Positions 32,986 to 40,500 of a stretch of DNA of 40,714 nucleotides are shown piece by piece. The notes beneath the pieces are model-generated. The model saw nothing but the letters and a program-made list of their open reading frames with translations. It ran no database searches and was not told where the DNA came from. Positions within the stretch are counted from its first letter, which is position 1. Every line of letters begins with the position of its first letter. The position numbers were made by a program, and so were the translations under genes. Source of the stretch: Selenomonadaceae bacterium (GTDB lineage Bacteria; Bacillota; Negativicutes; Selenomonadales; Selenomonadaceae); NCBI GenBank assembly GCA_022786545.1, contig JALFXV010000083.1:1-40714 (forward strand), given 5' to 3'.

Positions 32986-33155
32986 AAGATAAGTTTACAG
33001 CTTGAATATTTAGTATGTAGCTTACCACCTGCAGCGGCTGTTTTTTTCCAACGCCATTTCTCAGCCGTAGCAGTTAAGGTGATGTATTCCCTATAGTACA
33101 TCCCTATAGTCAATCCCTTTCAGCCCTCAGACATATTGACTGAGGGTATTTTTTT
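32986..33155 (+). ncRNA. Candidate small regulatory RNA with triple UCCCU motif
   Basis: About 170 bases run from a promoter at 32951-32979 to an intrinsic terminator at 33124-33155 without any credible start codon and ribosome site. A long central hairpin is visible: ACCACC and CAGCGGCTG (about 33025-33040) pair with CAGCCG and GGTG (about 33062-33081). After it lies an unpaired C-rich stretch in which UCCCU recurs at 33088, 33101 and 33114, an exact 13-base period. UCCCU is complementary to Shine-Dalgarno sequences, as in C-rich Firmicutes sRNAs such as RsaE/RoxS. The identity is not established; the length also allows 6S RNA, but closing-stem pairing of the two ends was not found. Confidence 0.5.
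33124..33155 (+). terminator. Terminator of the small-RNA candidate
   Basis: CCCTCAG (33124-33130) pairs with CTGAGGG (33140-33146), followed by TATTTTTTT. Confidence 0.85.
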
Positions 33156-33159
33156 GCCC

Positions 33160-33205
33160 AAAAATCGGCATGCCACAGCCACACAGCCACAGCATGCCGA
33201 TTTTT
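33160..33205. terminator. Bidirectional terminator after perR
   Basis: AAAAATCGGCATGC (33160-33173) and GCATGCCGATTTTT (33192-33205) form a perfect 14-pair stem with A/T ends, so it works on either strand. The loop holds the repeat CACAGCCA twice. Confidence 0.88.
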
Positions 33206-33237
33206 ATTTTCCTATGGAATTGAGCCTCTACGGCTCT

Positions 33238-33681
33238 TTAATGCCTGTCCTTGCGCCCCAGCTTCTTGCGGCACTCAGGGCATCTGCCGAAAAAGTACAG
33301 CTGCCGCCCGGTGAGCTCATAGCCGCTCTTGGCAGAAACAGTGTCCAGCAGAAATTCATCACCTATATCAAATACATCGTCCACCCTGTTGCATGACACA
33401 CATCTGATATGGGGATGGCTCACCGTCTCAGCATCATAGCGGTAGCTGTCCTCCCCCACATTCAGCACCTGCACCAGCCCCAGCTCGGAAAAAATATCCA
33501 TAGCCTTGTAGACAGTTGCCAGGCTCATGGTCGGATAGTCCGGCTGCAGCATGCTGTAAAGCATCTCAGCGTTGGGATGATTATACGCCTTGGACAAGGC
33601 CTCGTACACTGCCAGACGCTGGGGTGTCACTTTGAAGCCATTTTCCCGAAGTATACGGGTTACGCTCTGCATTTCTAACAT
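33238..33681 (-). CDS. perR: PerR-type peroxide-sensing Fur-family repressor
   Basis: A 147-residue repressor. The winged helix includes GFKVTPQRLAVYEAL and MSLATVYKAM. Against remembered Bacillus PerR, the regulatory-metal ligands fall in place at a constant offset of two: His35, Asp83, His89, His91 and Asp102. The structural zinc Cys are 94, 97, 134 and 137. Asp83 (Asp85 in Bacillus) is the residue that separates PerR-type iron-based peroxide sensing from Fur. The start at 33681 has GGAGGAG upstream; an upstream in-frame extension overlaps the operator and is unlikely. It is divergent from tex and has its own operator. Confidence 0.9.
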   Translation of the reverse strand: MLEMQSVTRILRENGFKVTPQRLAVYEALSKAYNHPNAEMLYSMLQPDYPTMSLATVYKAMDIFSELGLVQVLNVGEDSYRYDAETVSHPHIRCVSCNRVDDVFDIGDEFLLDTVSAKSGYELTGRQLYFFGRCPECRKKLGRKDRH

Positions 33682-33719
33682 AATAACTCCTCCACACCAC
33701 ACCTGCGGATAACAACACA

Positions 33720-33732
33720 GATAATTATTATC
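33720..33732 (-). promoter_or_regulatory. Fur/PerR-type operator in the perR leader
   Basis: GATAATTATTATC is a perfect 6-1-6 palindrome, close to the PerR box TTATAATTATTATAA and to the Fur half-site GATAAT. It lies between the perR -10 box and the start codon, where bound repressor would block transcription, which implies autoregulation. Confidence 0.6.
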
Positions 33733-33758
33733 CATTTAGAAAAATTACTATCAAAATA

Positions 33759-33787
33759 ATTTTACATTATGCTGGCAATTATGTCAA
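33759..33787 (-). promoter_or_regulatory. Promoter of perR
   Basis: On the minus strand a perfect TTGACA (33782-33787), a 17-base spacer and TAAAAT (33759-33764). The predicted transcript start lies about 70 bases before the start codon. Confidence 0.7.
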
Positions 33788-33801
33788 TCTGCTTTGAATT
33801 A

Positions 33802-33810
33802 TGTTATAAT
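33802..33810 (+). promoter_or_regulatory. Extended -10 promoter element of tex
   Basis: TGTTATAAT fits the extended -10 form TGnTATAAT; no good -35 box is seen. The start codon of tex lies 30 bases on. Confidence 0.5.
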
Positions 33811-33840
33811 GACAAAAATCATAATTTTAGGAGAATGAAT

Positions 33841-36033
33841 ATGCTGATAGAAAATATTAACTCCGTAATTGCCGGAGAACTGAAGGTGCGCAGGGCACAG
33901 GTCGATGCCGCCGTACAGCTTCTGGACGATGGCAACACCGTGCCTTTTATTGCCAGATACCGCAAGGAAGCCACCGGCGAGCTGGAGGATGAGCAGCTGC
34001 GCACCATTGAGGAACGGCTTGCCTATCTTAGGAACTTCGTCAAGAGGCAGGAGGAAATCATCGGCAAAATCCACGAGCAAGGCAAGCTGACAGAGGAACT
34101 GAGGGCTGCCATCGAAAAAACCTCCAAGCTACAGGAGCTGGAGGATATCTATCTGCCCTACAAGCAGAAAAAGCGCACCCGGGCCCAGAAGGCCAAGGAA
34201 AAAGGTCTGGAGCCCCTGGCCAGCCGCATCCTTTTGCAGCAGGACACCAAGGGCACGCCGGAATATGCCGCTGCCCCCTTTGTCAAGCCTGAGCTGGAGG
34301 TAAACTCCGCCGAGGAAGCACTGACAGGGGCTATGGACATTATTGCCGAGATGATAGCGGAAAATCCCCAGCTGCGCCAGAGGCTGCGGGAAACCATGCA
34401 AAAGTCTTCCCTGCTGTCTGCCAGCCTGCCGGAGGACAAGGAAAATACCGAAGAGGGCAGGGTATTCCTCATGTACAAGGAATATCAGGAGCCTGTCCGC
34501 ACCCTGCCCCCTCACCGCATCCTGGCCATCAACCGGGGGGAGCGGCTGGACTGCCTGAAAGTAAAGATAGAAACCGATGAGGAAACAAGCCTGCGGCTGA
34601 TTGAAAAAGAATACCTGCGGGGAAATTCCATTTTTAAGAACATGCTCATAGAAACCTGTGCCGACAGCTGGAAGCGGCTGATTGAGCCATCCCTGGAGCG
34701 GGAGCTGCGCTCCGGGCTGACGGAAGCGGCAGAAAAGCATGCCATCAGCATCTTTGGCACCAACCTCAGGCAGCTCCTGCTGCAGGCGCCCCTGGCCGGC
34801 TACACCGTCATGGGTCTGGACCCGGGCTACCGCACCGGCTGCAAAATGGCTGTCGTAGATGCCACCGGCAGGGTGATAGACCACGGTGTACTCTATATAA
34901 CCCACGGGGAGAAGGGTGCCGCAGAGGCGGCCAAAAAGGCCCTGGCCCTCATCAAAAAGCACAATGTCACCCTGATATCCATCGGCAACGGCACTGCCTC
35001 CCTGGAAACCGAGGAGTTCGCGGCCAAGCTTATCAGGGACAACAACCTGAATACCAGCTACGTCATTACCAATGAAGCAGGTGCTTCCGTGTACTCGGCT
35101 TCCGCCCTGGCCAAGGAGGAGCTGCCGGAGTATGATGTAACCATCCGGGGCGCGGTATCCATCGCCCGCCGGGTGCAGGACCCCCTGGCAGAACTGGTGA
35201 AGATTGACCCAAAAGCCATCGGGGTAGGGCAGTACCAGCATGATGTGAACCAGAAGCAGCTGGCGGATACCCTGGACCAGACCATTGAAACAGCCGTCAA
35301 CCATGTGGGCGTGGAACTGAACACCGCCTCCCAGGCCCTCTTGAAGCATGTGGCAGGCATCAATGCCGCCGTGGCCAAAAATATCGTTGCCTACCGTAAT
35401 GCCAACGGTGCCTTCAAGAGCCGCAAGGAGCTTCTGAAAGTGGCACGGCTGGGCAATGCCGCCTTTACCCAGTGTGCCGGCTTCCTGCGCATCAACGGTG
35501 CCCTGTCGCCTTTGGATAACACCCCGGTACACCCGGAGTCCTATCCCCTGGCAGAAAAAATCCTGGCCCGGTTTGACATGCAGCCAAAAGATTTAAATGA
35601 CAAGGCAAAGCTTGCCCTGCTGCAAAGCAAGCTGAAGCTGGTGCAGCCTGACAGGCTTGCCGCCCAGCTTGCCGCCGGGGTGCCCACAGTCAGGGACATC
35701 CTGGAGGCCCTGGCCAGGCCGGGCAGGGACCCCAGGGAGGATTTGCCTGCCCCGCTGACACGAAAGGCCATTGTGAAGCTGTCCGATATCCAGCCGGGCA
35801 CTATCATGCGGGGCACCGTCCGCAACATTACCGATTTCGGCGTGTTTGTGGATATCGGCATCAAGCAGGCAGGGCTCATCCATATCTCCGAACTGAGCCA
35901 CAGGCATGTAAAGCATCCCCTGGACGTGGTCTCCGTAGGGGACATCCTTACTGTCATGGTCATCAGCGTGGACGAGGCAAGGGGCCGTATCGGGCTGAGC
36001 CTAAAGCAGGTTCCGGCACAATCAGCCGTATGA
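33841..36033 (+). CDS. tex: Tex RNA-binding transcription accessory protein
   Basis: A 730-residue protein with the Tex layout: N-terminal helical region (DGNTVPFIARYRKEATG, LEDIYLPYKQKKRTRAQ), a YqgF/RNase H-like domain starting VMGLDPGYRTGCKMAVVD, helix-hairpin-helix repeats, and a C-terminal S1 RNA-binding domain (about 650-720, ITDFGVFVDIGIKQAGLIHISELS). Tex binds nucleic acid and affects transcription and stress survival. ATG 33841 has AGGAG seven bases upstream. Confidence 0.96.
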   Translation: MLIENINSVIAGELKVRRAQVDAAVQLLDDGNTVPFIARYRKEATGELEDEQLRTIEERLAYLRNFVKRQEEIIGKIHEQGKLTEELRAAIEKTSKLQELEDIYLPYKQKKRTRAQKAKEKGLEPLASRILLQQDTKGTPEYAAAPFVKPELEVNSAEEALTGAMDIIAEMIAENPQLRQRLRETMQKSSLLSASLPEDKENTEEGRVFLMYKEYQEPVRTLPPHRILAINRGERLDCLKVKIETDEETSLRLIEKEYLRGNSIFKNMLIETCADSWKRLIEPSLERELRSGLTEAAEKHAISIFGTNLRQLLLQAPLAGYTVMGLDPGYRTGCKMAVVDATGRVIDHGVLYITHGEKGAAEAAKKALALIKKHNVTLISIGNGTASLETEEFAAKLIRDNNLNTSYVITNEAGASVYSASALAKEELPEYDVTIRGAVSIARRVQDPLAELVKIDPKAIGVGQYQHDVNQKQLADTLDQTIETAVNHVGVELNTASQALLKHVAGINAAVAKNIVAYRNANGAFKSRKELLKVARLGNAAFTQCAGFLRINGALSPLDNTPVHPESYPLAEKILARFDMQPKDLNDKAKLALLQSKLKLVQPDRLAAQLAAGVPTVRDILEALARPGRDPREDLPAPLTRKAIVKLSDIQPGTIMRGTVRNITDFGVFVDIGIKQAGLIHISELSHRHVKHPLDVVSVGDILTVMVISVDEARGRIGLSLKQVPAQSAV

Positions 36034-36138
36034 AAAGCAAAACCGCTGCACCAAGCAAGATTGGCAGGGCAGCTGAATGATAGATAGCACTGCCGTGAAA
36101 TGCGGCAAAAGACATTGCATTGAAAGGGGTAGATTATA

Positions 36139-38334
36139 TTGTCAAAAAAGAGCAAGCTGCGCAAGGCATCCAGAGGGTACGTAAAGGTAACAGATTCCAA
36201 TAACAAGACGTTTACCATCTCTATGGAAGAAATCATGGCGAAAATGCGCGAAATGGGCTATGAAAGGCTCATCAAGGAAGTAGTCTGCAAGACCATCAAG
36301 CCTGTCAAGCAGAAGGATGCCGATGACTACGCCCATATAGTAGACAGATGGATGCCGCCGGAGCACGGCATCGGTGCCCTCCGGGAACTTGCCAAGCGTT
36401 ATGTATCAATCGTGGGCATGCCCCTGAAAACCATGCGGACGCCTTTCACCGCTATTTTCTGTGCTGACCACGGCGTAGCAGAAGAAAATGTCAGTGCCTA
36501 TCCGCCTGAAACCACCCTGCACATGGCAACCAACTATGTTATTTCCAAGGGCGGTGCAGCCAATGCCTTTGCCAATTTCACCCAGTCCTCCCTGGCTGTA
36601 TTTGATGTGGGCATCAAGGGTGACACCAGCCAGCTGCCTATTGACAGCACCATGAAGATTGGCTACGGCACCCAGAATGCCGCCAAGGGCCCGGCCATGA
36701 CCAGGGAGGATGCGGCAGCCTCCGTCATGGCGGGCATCGCCGTGGCTTCCCAGGCCGCAAAGCATGATTTCACAGTCCTGCTGCCTGGTGAAATGGGCAT
36801 TTCCAACACCACTGCCAGTGCCGCCATCACTGCCGTCATGTGCGGCATCAGCCCTGAGGTGGCTACCGGCAGGGGCACCAATATCTCCGACCAGCGGCTG
36901 CAGGCAAAAATCGCCACTGTCAAAAAGATGCTGGAGGTAAACCAGCCTGATGCCTCGGACCCTTTCGATGTGCTTGCCAAAGTGGGCGGCTTTGAGCTGG
37001 GAGCCATCGCTGGACTGATTATCGGCGGTGCCAGCAGCGGCATGCTGACCATCCTGGACGGCTTCAACACCGGCGCAGCCGCCCTGATTGCTGCCGCCAT
37101 CTGCCCGGCTGCCAAGGACTACATGGCAGCCTCCCACATTGGCGGTGAGCCGGGGCACAGATATGTGCTGGACAAGCTGGGGCTGAAGCCTGTCATGAAG
37201 CTGGATTTGAAGCTGGGAGAGGCCATAGGCTCCTCCCTGGTGGCAGACCTGCTTGTCAAGACCATGATTTCCACTGCCAACCTGACAAAGCCTGACGAGA
37301 TAAAGATGACCTTCATGGACAAGATGAACTGGCACAGCATCCCGGATGACTCCGTGACCCTGACGGACAAGACCTTTGATTACTATACCAAGACTATGCC
37401 GGAGCTGGACAAGGAAGTCATGGAAGCCTGCCAGGCAAGGCTGGACAACCTGGCCAAGCCAATTTACAGCCTGGGCGCCATCGAAAAAATTGCTGCCCAG
37501 CTGAGCGGCATCATGGGGGAGGAACTGCCGGATACGGATACAGCCAGGGCATTGCTGCTGTTCGGCCTGGACAAGCTCAGTCATCAGGAGGTCAAGGCCG
37601 GGGCGGAAAAACGCCTGCCGGAATCCATCAAGCAGTGGATTAAGGCCGGCGGCGAGCTGACGCCGCACATGCTCTATAACTGCCCTGACTACATGGCAAA
37701 CCCGGCTGACTGGGAAGGATACGATGATAAAAATCAGGCGTATACCTTTGAGCAGGCAGCCCTGATTAACGGCTTTGCCCAGGCAACCGGGGTAACCCTC
37801 CAGGCATCCCACCTGTTTCTGGGACACACTCAGATGGATGCCTTTGAGTACGGGCGGCTGCAGGGGGAAAAACTTGCCCTGAAGAACGGCATCCTGGGCA
37901 TCGGCATGATTGACGGCAGGCCGGAAAATATCGAGGCCATCGCCCATGCCCTGCTGAAGGAAGACGGCAGCCTGCGCTATGATGCCACCAGCTTCCTGTC
38001 ACACCTGACGGAGAACCAGCAGCTCCTGGTTTCTGCCACGATGGGCGCCATGCTGGCAGCGGCCCACAACCACACCCTGGTGGTGCTGGACAACGAGGCT
38101 GCCGTGGCAGTGGCACGCTATACAGTCACCATGCTGCCCGAGCTGGAGCAGTTCCTGCTGCCGGTGCAGCCTAACCTTTACCAGATGGGCATCAAGGCAT
38201 CCGGCGTAACCGCTATTGCCGGTATCAGCCTGGTGCTGGCCTCCCTGCACATGCTGAACGATATGAAGACCTTTACTGAAGCCCAGGTGGCTGTGGCAAA
38301 TGACGGCCCCGGCAAGGGCAAGCAGGTAAATTAA
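36139..38334 (+). CDS. Tandem CobT-family protein (cobamide lower-ligand phosphoribosyltransferase, ArsAB-like fusion)
   Basis: A 731-residue protein made of two CobT-like halves. The N-terminal half (about 60-395) keeps FCADHGVAEENVSAYP, GEMGISNTTASAA (Glu218), LDGFNTGAAAL, SHIGGEPGH and KLGEAIGSSLV, with Glu361 at the place of the catalytic Glu of CobT. The C-terminal half restarts with QARLDNLAKPIYSLGAIEKIA, the typical CobT N-terminus, but lacks DHGVA and has SGVTAIAG where GEAIG is expected, so it looks catalytically degenerate. CobT activates the lower-ligand base of cobamides. Sporomusa and Veillonella use the paired homologues ArsA and ArsB for phenolic ligands; a fused pair would fit. 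The start is TTG with AAAGGGGT upstream. No cobalamin riboswitch is seen in the 105-base gap before it. Confidence 0.82.
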   Translation: MSKKSKLRKASRGYVKVTDSNNKTFTISMEEIMAKMREMGYERLIKEVVCKTIKPVKQKDADDYAHIVDRWMPPEHGIGALRELAKRYVSIVGMPLKTMRTPFTAIFCADHGVAEENVSAYPPETTLHMATNYVISKGGAANAFANFTQSSLAVFDVGIKGDTSQLPIDSTMKIGYGTQNAAKGPAMTREDAAASVMAGIAVASQAAKHDFTVLLPGEMGISNTTASAAITAVMCGISPEVATGRGTNISDQRLQAKIATVKKMLEVNQPDASDPFDVLAKVGGFELGAIAGLIIGGASSGMLTILDGFNTGAAALIAAAICPAAKDYMAASHIGGEPGHRYVLDKLGLKPVMKLDLKLGEAIGSSLVADLLVKTMISTANLTKPDEIKMTFMDKMNWHSIPDDSVTLTDKTFDYYTKTMPELDKEVMEACQARLDNLAKPIYSLGAIEKIAAQLSGIMGEELPDTDTARALLLFGLDKLSHQEVKAGAEKRLPESIKQWIKAGGELTPHMLYNCPDYMANPADWEGYDDKNQAYTFEQAALINGFAQATGVTLQASHLFLGHTQMDAFEYGRLQGEKLALKNGILGIGMIDGRPENIEAIAHALLKEDGSLRYDATSFLSHLTENQQLLVSATMGAMLAAAHNHTLVVLDNEAAVAVARYTVTMLPELEQFLLPVQPNLYQMGIKASGVTAIAGISLVLASLHMLNDMKTFTEAQVAVANDGPGKGKQVN

Positions 38335-38380
38335 GCCCTGGGAAATTTTTTAGCAATCTATAAATCTCTAGTTGTAAAAA

Positions 38381-38422
38381 AAGTGCAGGAGCCCGCCAAG
38401 GGGCGGCTCCTGCACTTTTTTG
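38381..38422. terminator. Bidirectional intrinsic terminator
   Basis: AAGTGCAGGAGCC (38381-38393) pairs perfectly with GGCTCCTGCACTT (38405-38417), with T7 on one side and an A-run (38376-38382) on the other. It serves the CobT-like gene and the converging RelA/SpoT-like gene. Confidence 0.92.
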
Positions 38423-38533
38423 CATCGCATCAACACATCCACACATCAATACGTCCACAAATTCACACATTCATACATTAATGCGTCATTCTTCTATATT
38501 CTGCTATATTCGGCTATATGCTGCTATATTCAG

Positions 38534-39406
38534 CTATATTCGGCTGTAGTTTTTTACTGCCATAATACCCTTTGGCTGAGGCACAGCTGCATAAATGCTC
38601 CTGATATCCCGATAGAGCTGCTCCTTGCGCTCCGCCGGAGTTTCAGGACTGCGCCATTCCTCGTACATGGCGTGGGTTGCCCGGTTGGCGGCAAGAGTCT
38701 GCCGGGAATGAATCTGCATTTCAAAATGCACTCCCTGGGCATTGGCAATATCCAGATGGATTGCCTTGTAGCGTCCCTTGGGATTGAGGTACTTGTTGTC
38801 CACCTTTTCCAGCACATAGCCCTTGGACTCCAGCAGGGCGATGGTCCTGCTGGTCATGGCTGCCATGCAGTCATGAGGCACAATCTGAGTGTAGCGTATC
38901 AGGTCCCCTGTTTCCTGCACATACTCTGCATCGCTTTTGGGCAGCTTGCCCTGCCTGATAGCAGAGTCAGTCTTGCGCTCTATCTTGCTCTTGATGCTGC
39001 TGGCGGTCTTGACCGAGTATTCCAGCCCCTCCATAGAAGTACCCAGCTCATCCGCTATTTCCAGCATATCCATAGTAATGGCCGGCTCGCTAGCCCTGGC
39101 AATATCATATGCTATCTGAGCCTGAGGCTCGCAACCTGTCAGCAGGTAATCGCTGTCGGACATACTGCCAGAAACTACCACCTGCCCAGCGCTGTTCCTG
39201 TAGGGAATGCCGCCAAGGCGCATCTTGTCCATAGTGGAGAGTACGGCACTTTCCCCCCGTGCCATTGCTTCGGCAGCCGCTGCAGCCGCACAATTGTCAA
39301 GGCTGCAGTTCAGAGTTGACCAGGTAACAGCCGCCGCTATCAAAAGCATGCGCCCCTTGCTCAGCTTATTCAGCCGGGTTACCCTGGCAATCTTATGTAA
39401 GTCCAT
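38534..39406 (-). CDS. Exported protein with RelA/SpoT-like nucleotidyltransferase fold
   Basis: 290 residues. A basic N-terminus and a hydrophobic stretch (about 19-33, then an Ala-rich segment ending AEA near 46) form a signal peptide or anchor. The C-terminal half resembles the RelA/SpoT synthetase fold: SVKTASSIKSKIERK (Lys133, Ser137, Lys141), GDLIRYT (Asp168, Arg171), GRYKAIHLDI and HFEMQIHSRQTL (Glu229, Gln231), then THAMYEEWRSPE and a C-terminal VPQPKGI. The last segments are also found in secreted polymorphic toxins with this fold, as remembered. An alarmone synthetase outside the cytoplasm would lack substrate, so a secreted toxin or a non-catalytic role is more likely. GGGGGG precedes the ATG. 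No immunity gene is recognised. Confidence 0.75.
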   Translation of the reverse strand: MDLHKIARVTRLNKLSKGRMLLIAAAVTWSTLNCSLDNCAAAAAAEAMARGESAVLSTMDKMRLGGIPYRNSAGQVVVSGSMSDSDYLLTGCEPQAQIAYDIARASEPAITMDMLEIADELGTSMEGLEYSVKTASSIKSKIERKTDSAIRQGKLPKSDAEYVQETGDLIRYTQIVPHDCMAAMTSRTIALLESKGYVLEKVDNKYLNPKGRYKAIHLDIANAQGVHFEMQIHSRQTLAANRATHAMYEEWRSPETPAERKEQLYRDIRSIYAAVPQPKGIMAVKNYSRI

Positions 39407-39464
39407 CCATATCCCCCCTTATATATAGTATTATAGCAATTATAGGTGAAAAGATTCTGTAAAT

Positions 39465-39780
39465 TCAGATGGCAGTTTGACGTCGTGCTAATTTGTTCCT
39501 GCGTGCATATACTGATAGAAATAATTTGATAGTTTGCAGACTCTGTTCAGACATTATAAATGGACAGGTAGCGGCAGTACCCACGAAAACCCGCTCTCGC
39601 TCCTAGTTGTGCCTCGCGTTACTAACATTCATCTATCGCCTGCGGCTCTGATGAATGAAGTAACGAGGCACAACAAAGGTTTTCTTTGGGTACATGCCGC
39701 ACCTGTCCCTCTTTTAGTCTGAACAGATAAGACAGAATAATCCAACTACATTCAATTAGTATGATACTGTAGCAACTACT
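39465..39780. repeat. Palindromic interspersed repeat, copy C (inverted relative to B)
   Basis: The core 39542-39727 is bounded by a perfect 11-base inverted repeat, TCTGTTCAGAC and GTCTGAACAGA, and is nearly the reverse complement of copy B, including the central CTATCGCCTGCGGCTCTGATG hairpin loop region. The conserved tail lies on the left (39465-39541, ending at CAGTTTG). A diverged tail-like sequence lies on the right (39728-39780). Apart from the repeat, no gene is seen between 39407 and 39782; short open frames inside are by-products of the palindrome. Confidence 0.8.
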
Positions 39781-39782
39781 CC

Positions 39783-40235
39783 TTATCTACCTCTCCATAC
39801 TTTTAATAATTCATTGGCTGTAAAATCAGGCTCAAGTTCAAAATTTGAAAGCATTTCTTTTACTAGCGCTGCATCAAATTTATCATTAGAACCCCAAGCT
39901 CCTTTTGCTATTTCAAAAGCAGTGTCATCCATAGCTTTAATAAAGGATTTGTGTTTCTTCATCCACTGTTGAATATGTTTCTTCTTTGCCTGTTTTTCTT
40001 TATCTTTGGTTTTATCTCTTGTTTTATATGCATATGCGGAATACGCCTTTTGTGCTGTCTTGTATCCATAGCCTTGTGCATCATCCAAGATTTCGCCCGT
40101 ATCAGTAGATACAATACAAAAACGCATTTCATAAGTGTCATACGCTGGAGTATTATTCCAAGGTTCATTCTTATCTACAATAGCTGCATGGTGAATTGCT
40201 ACCTTGTATTGAATTGCTTTATAGTTCTTATCCAT
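39783..40235 (-). CDS. Hypothetical protein, AT-rich, probably acquired
   Basis: A 150-residue soluble, Lys-rich protein; no domain was recognised with confidence. Visible features are an N-terminal beta-like half containing STDTGEILDDAQGYGYKTAQ, a highly charged middle (TRDKTKDKEKQAKKKHIQQW) and a C-terminal helix region ending in EPDFTANELLKVWRGR. CGAGGAG lies seven bases before the ATG. Codon use is much more AT-rich than in the other genes of the window. It lies between a palindromic repeat and an IS110 element, which suggests horizontal transfer. The style recalls small conserved proteins of plasmids and conjugative elements, but this is an impression only. Confidence 0.75.
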   Translation of the reverse strand: MDKNYKAIQYKVAIHHAAIVDKNEPWNNTPAYDTYEMRFCIVSTDTGEILDDAQGYGYKTAQKAYSAYAYKTRDKTKDKEKQAKKKHIQQWMKKHKSFIKAMDDTAFEIAKGAWGSNDKFDAALVKEMLSNFELEPDFTANELLKVWRGR

Positions 40236-40252
40236 CTATTACTCCTCGTATA

Positions 40253-40296
40253 ATAAGTTTTGTAAGCAAGATATCCGCCTTGTATACAAAACTTAT
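40253..40296. repeat. Perfect 12-base inverted repeat upstream of the AT-rich gene
   Basis: ATAAGTTTTGTA (40253-40264) and TACAAAACTTAT (40285-40296), followed on the plus strand by TTTTCTTTTT. It could be a terminator for plus-strand transcription, protecting the next element, or an operator for the minus-strand gene starting at 40235. Confidence 0.55.
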
Positions 40297-40343
40297 TTTT
40301 CTTTTTACAACTAAATATTTTTCTATGAAATTGGATTTCCTGA

Positions 40344-40495
40344 TGCTACAATAATCAAAGAGATTATGCGGCAAAGGCAACGTCTTTCACTCCTCGCAGC
40401 TTCTTTGTATGACTGCTTATTAGCGAGGGTGCAGTCAGCGATTAAGATCAGGATAATCCTTGCCCATCATCCATCACTAGCCGGAAAGGTGGTGT
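40344..40495 (+). ncRNA. Non-coding left end of an IS110 element, candidate bridge RNA
   Basis: No coding frame occupies the stretch before the transposase. It starts with an extended -10 box TGCTACAAT (40344-40352) and contains clear pairing: TGACTGC (40410-40416) with GCAGTCA (40431-40437), and CCTCGC (40393-40398) with GCGAGG (40423-40428), which compete or form a pseudoknot. IS110-group elements are known to encode, in this position, a structured bridge RNA whose two loops choose donor and target DNA. The exact ends, loops and guide bases cannot be fixed without related copies. Confidence 0.5.
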
Positions 40496-40500
40496 TTACT

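Noticed and set aside
32986..33155. 6S RNA as a firm identification of the small RNA
   Set aside because: Length fits, but the two ends do not visibly form the long closing stem, and the 3' end is a separate terminator hairpin.
36034..36138. Cobalamin riboswitch before the CobT-like gene
   Set aside because: The gap is only about 105 bases and shows no conserved B12-box-like core.
38534..39406. Ordinary (p)ppGpp synthetase RelA/SpoT
   Set aside because: Too short for RelA/SpoT, with no HD, TGS or ACT domains, and with an N-terminal export signal.
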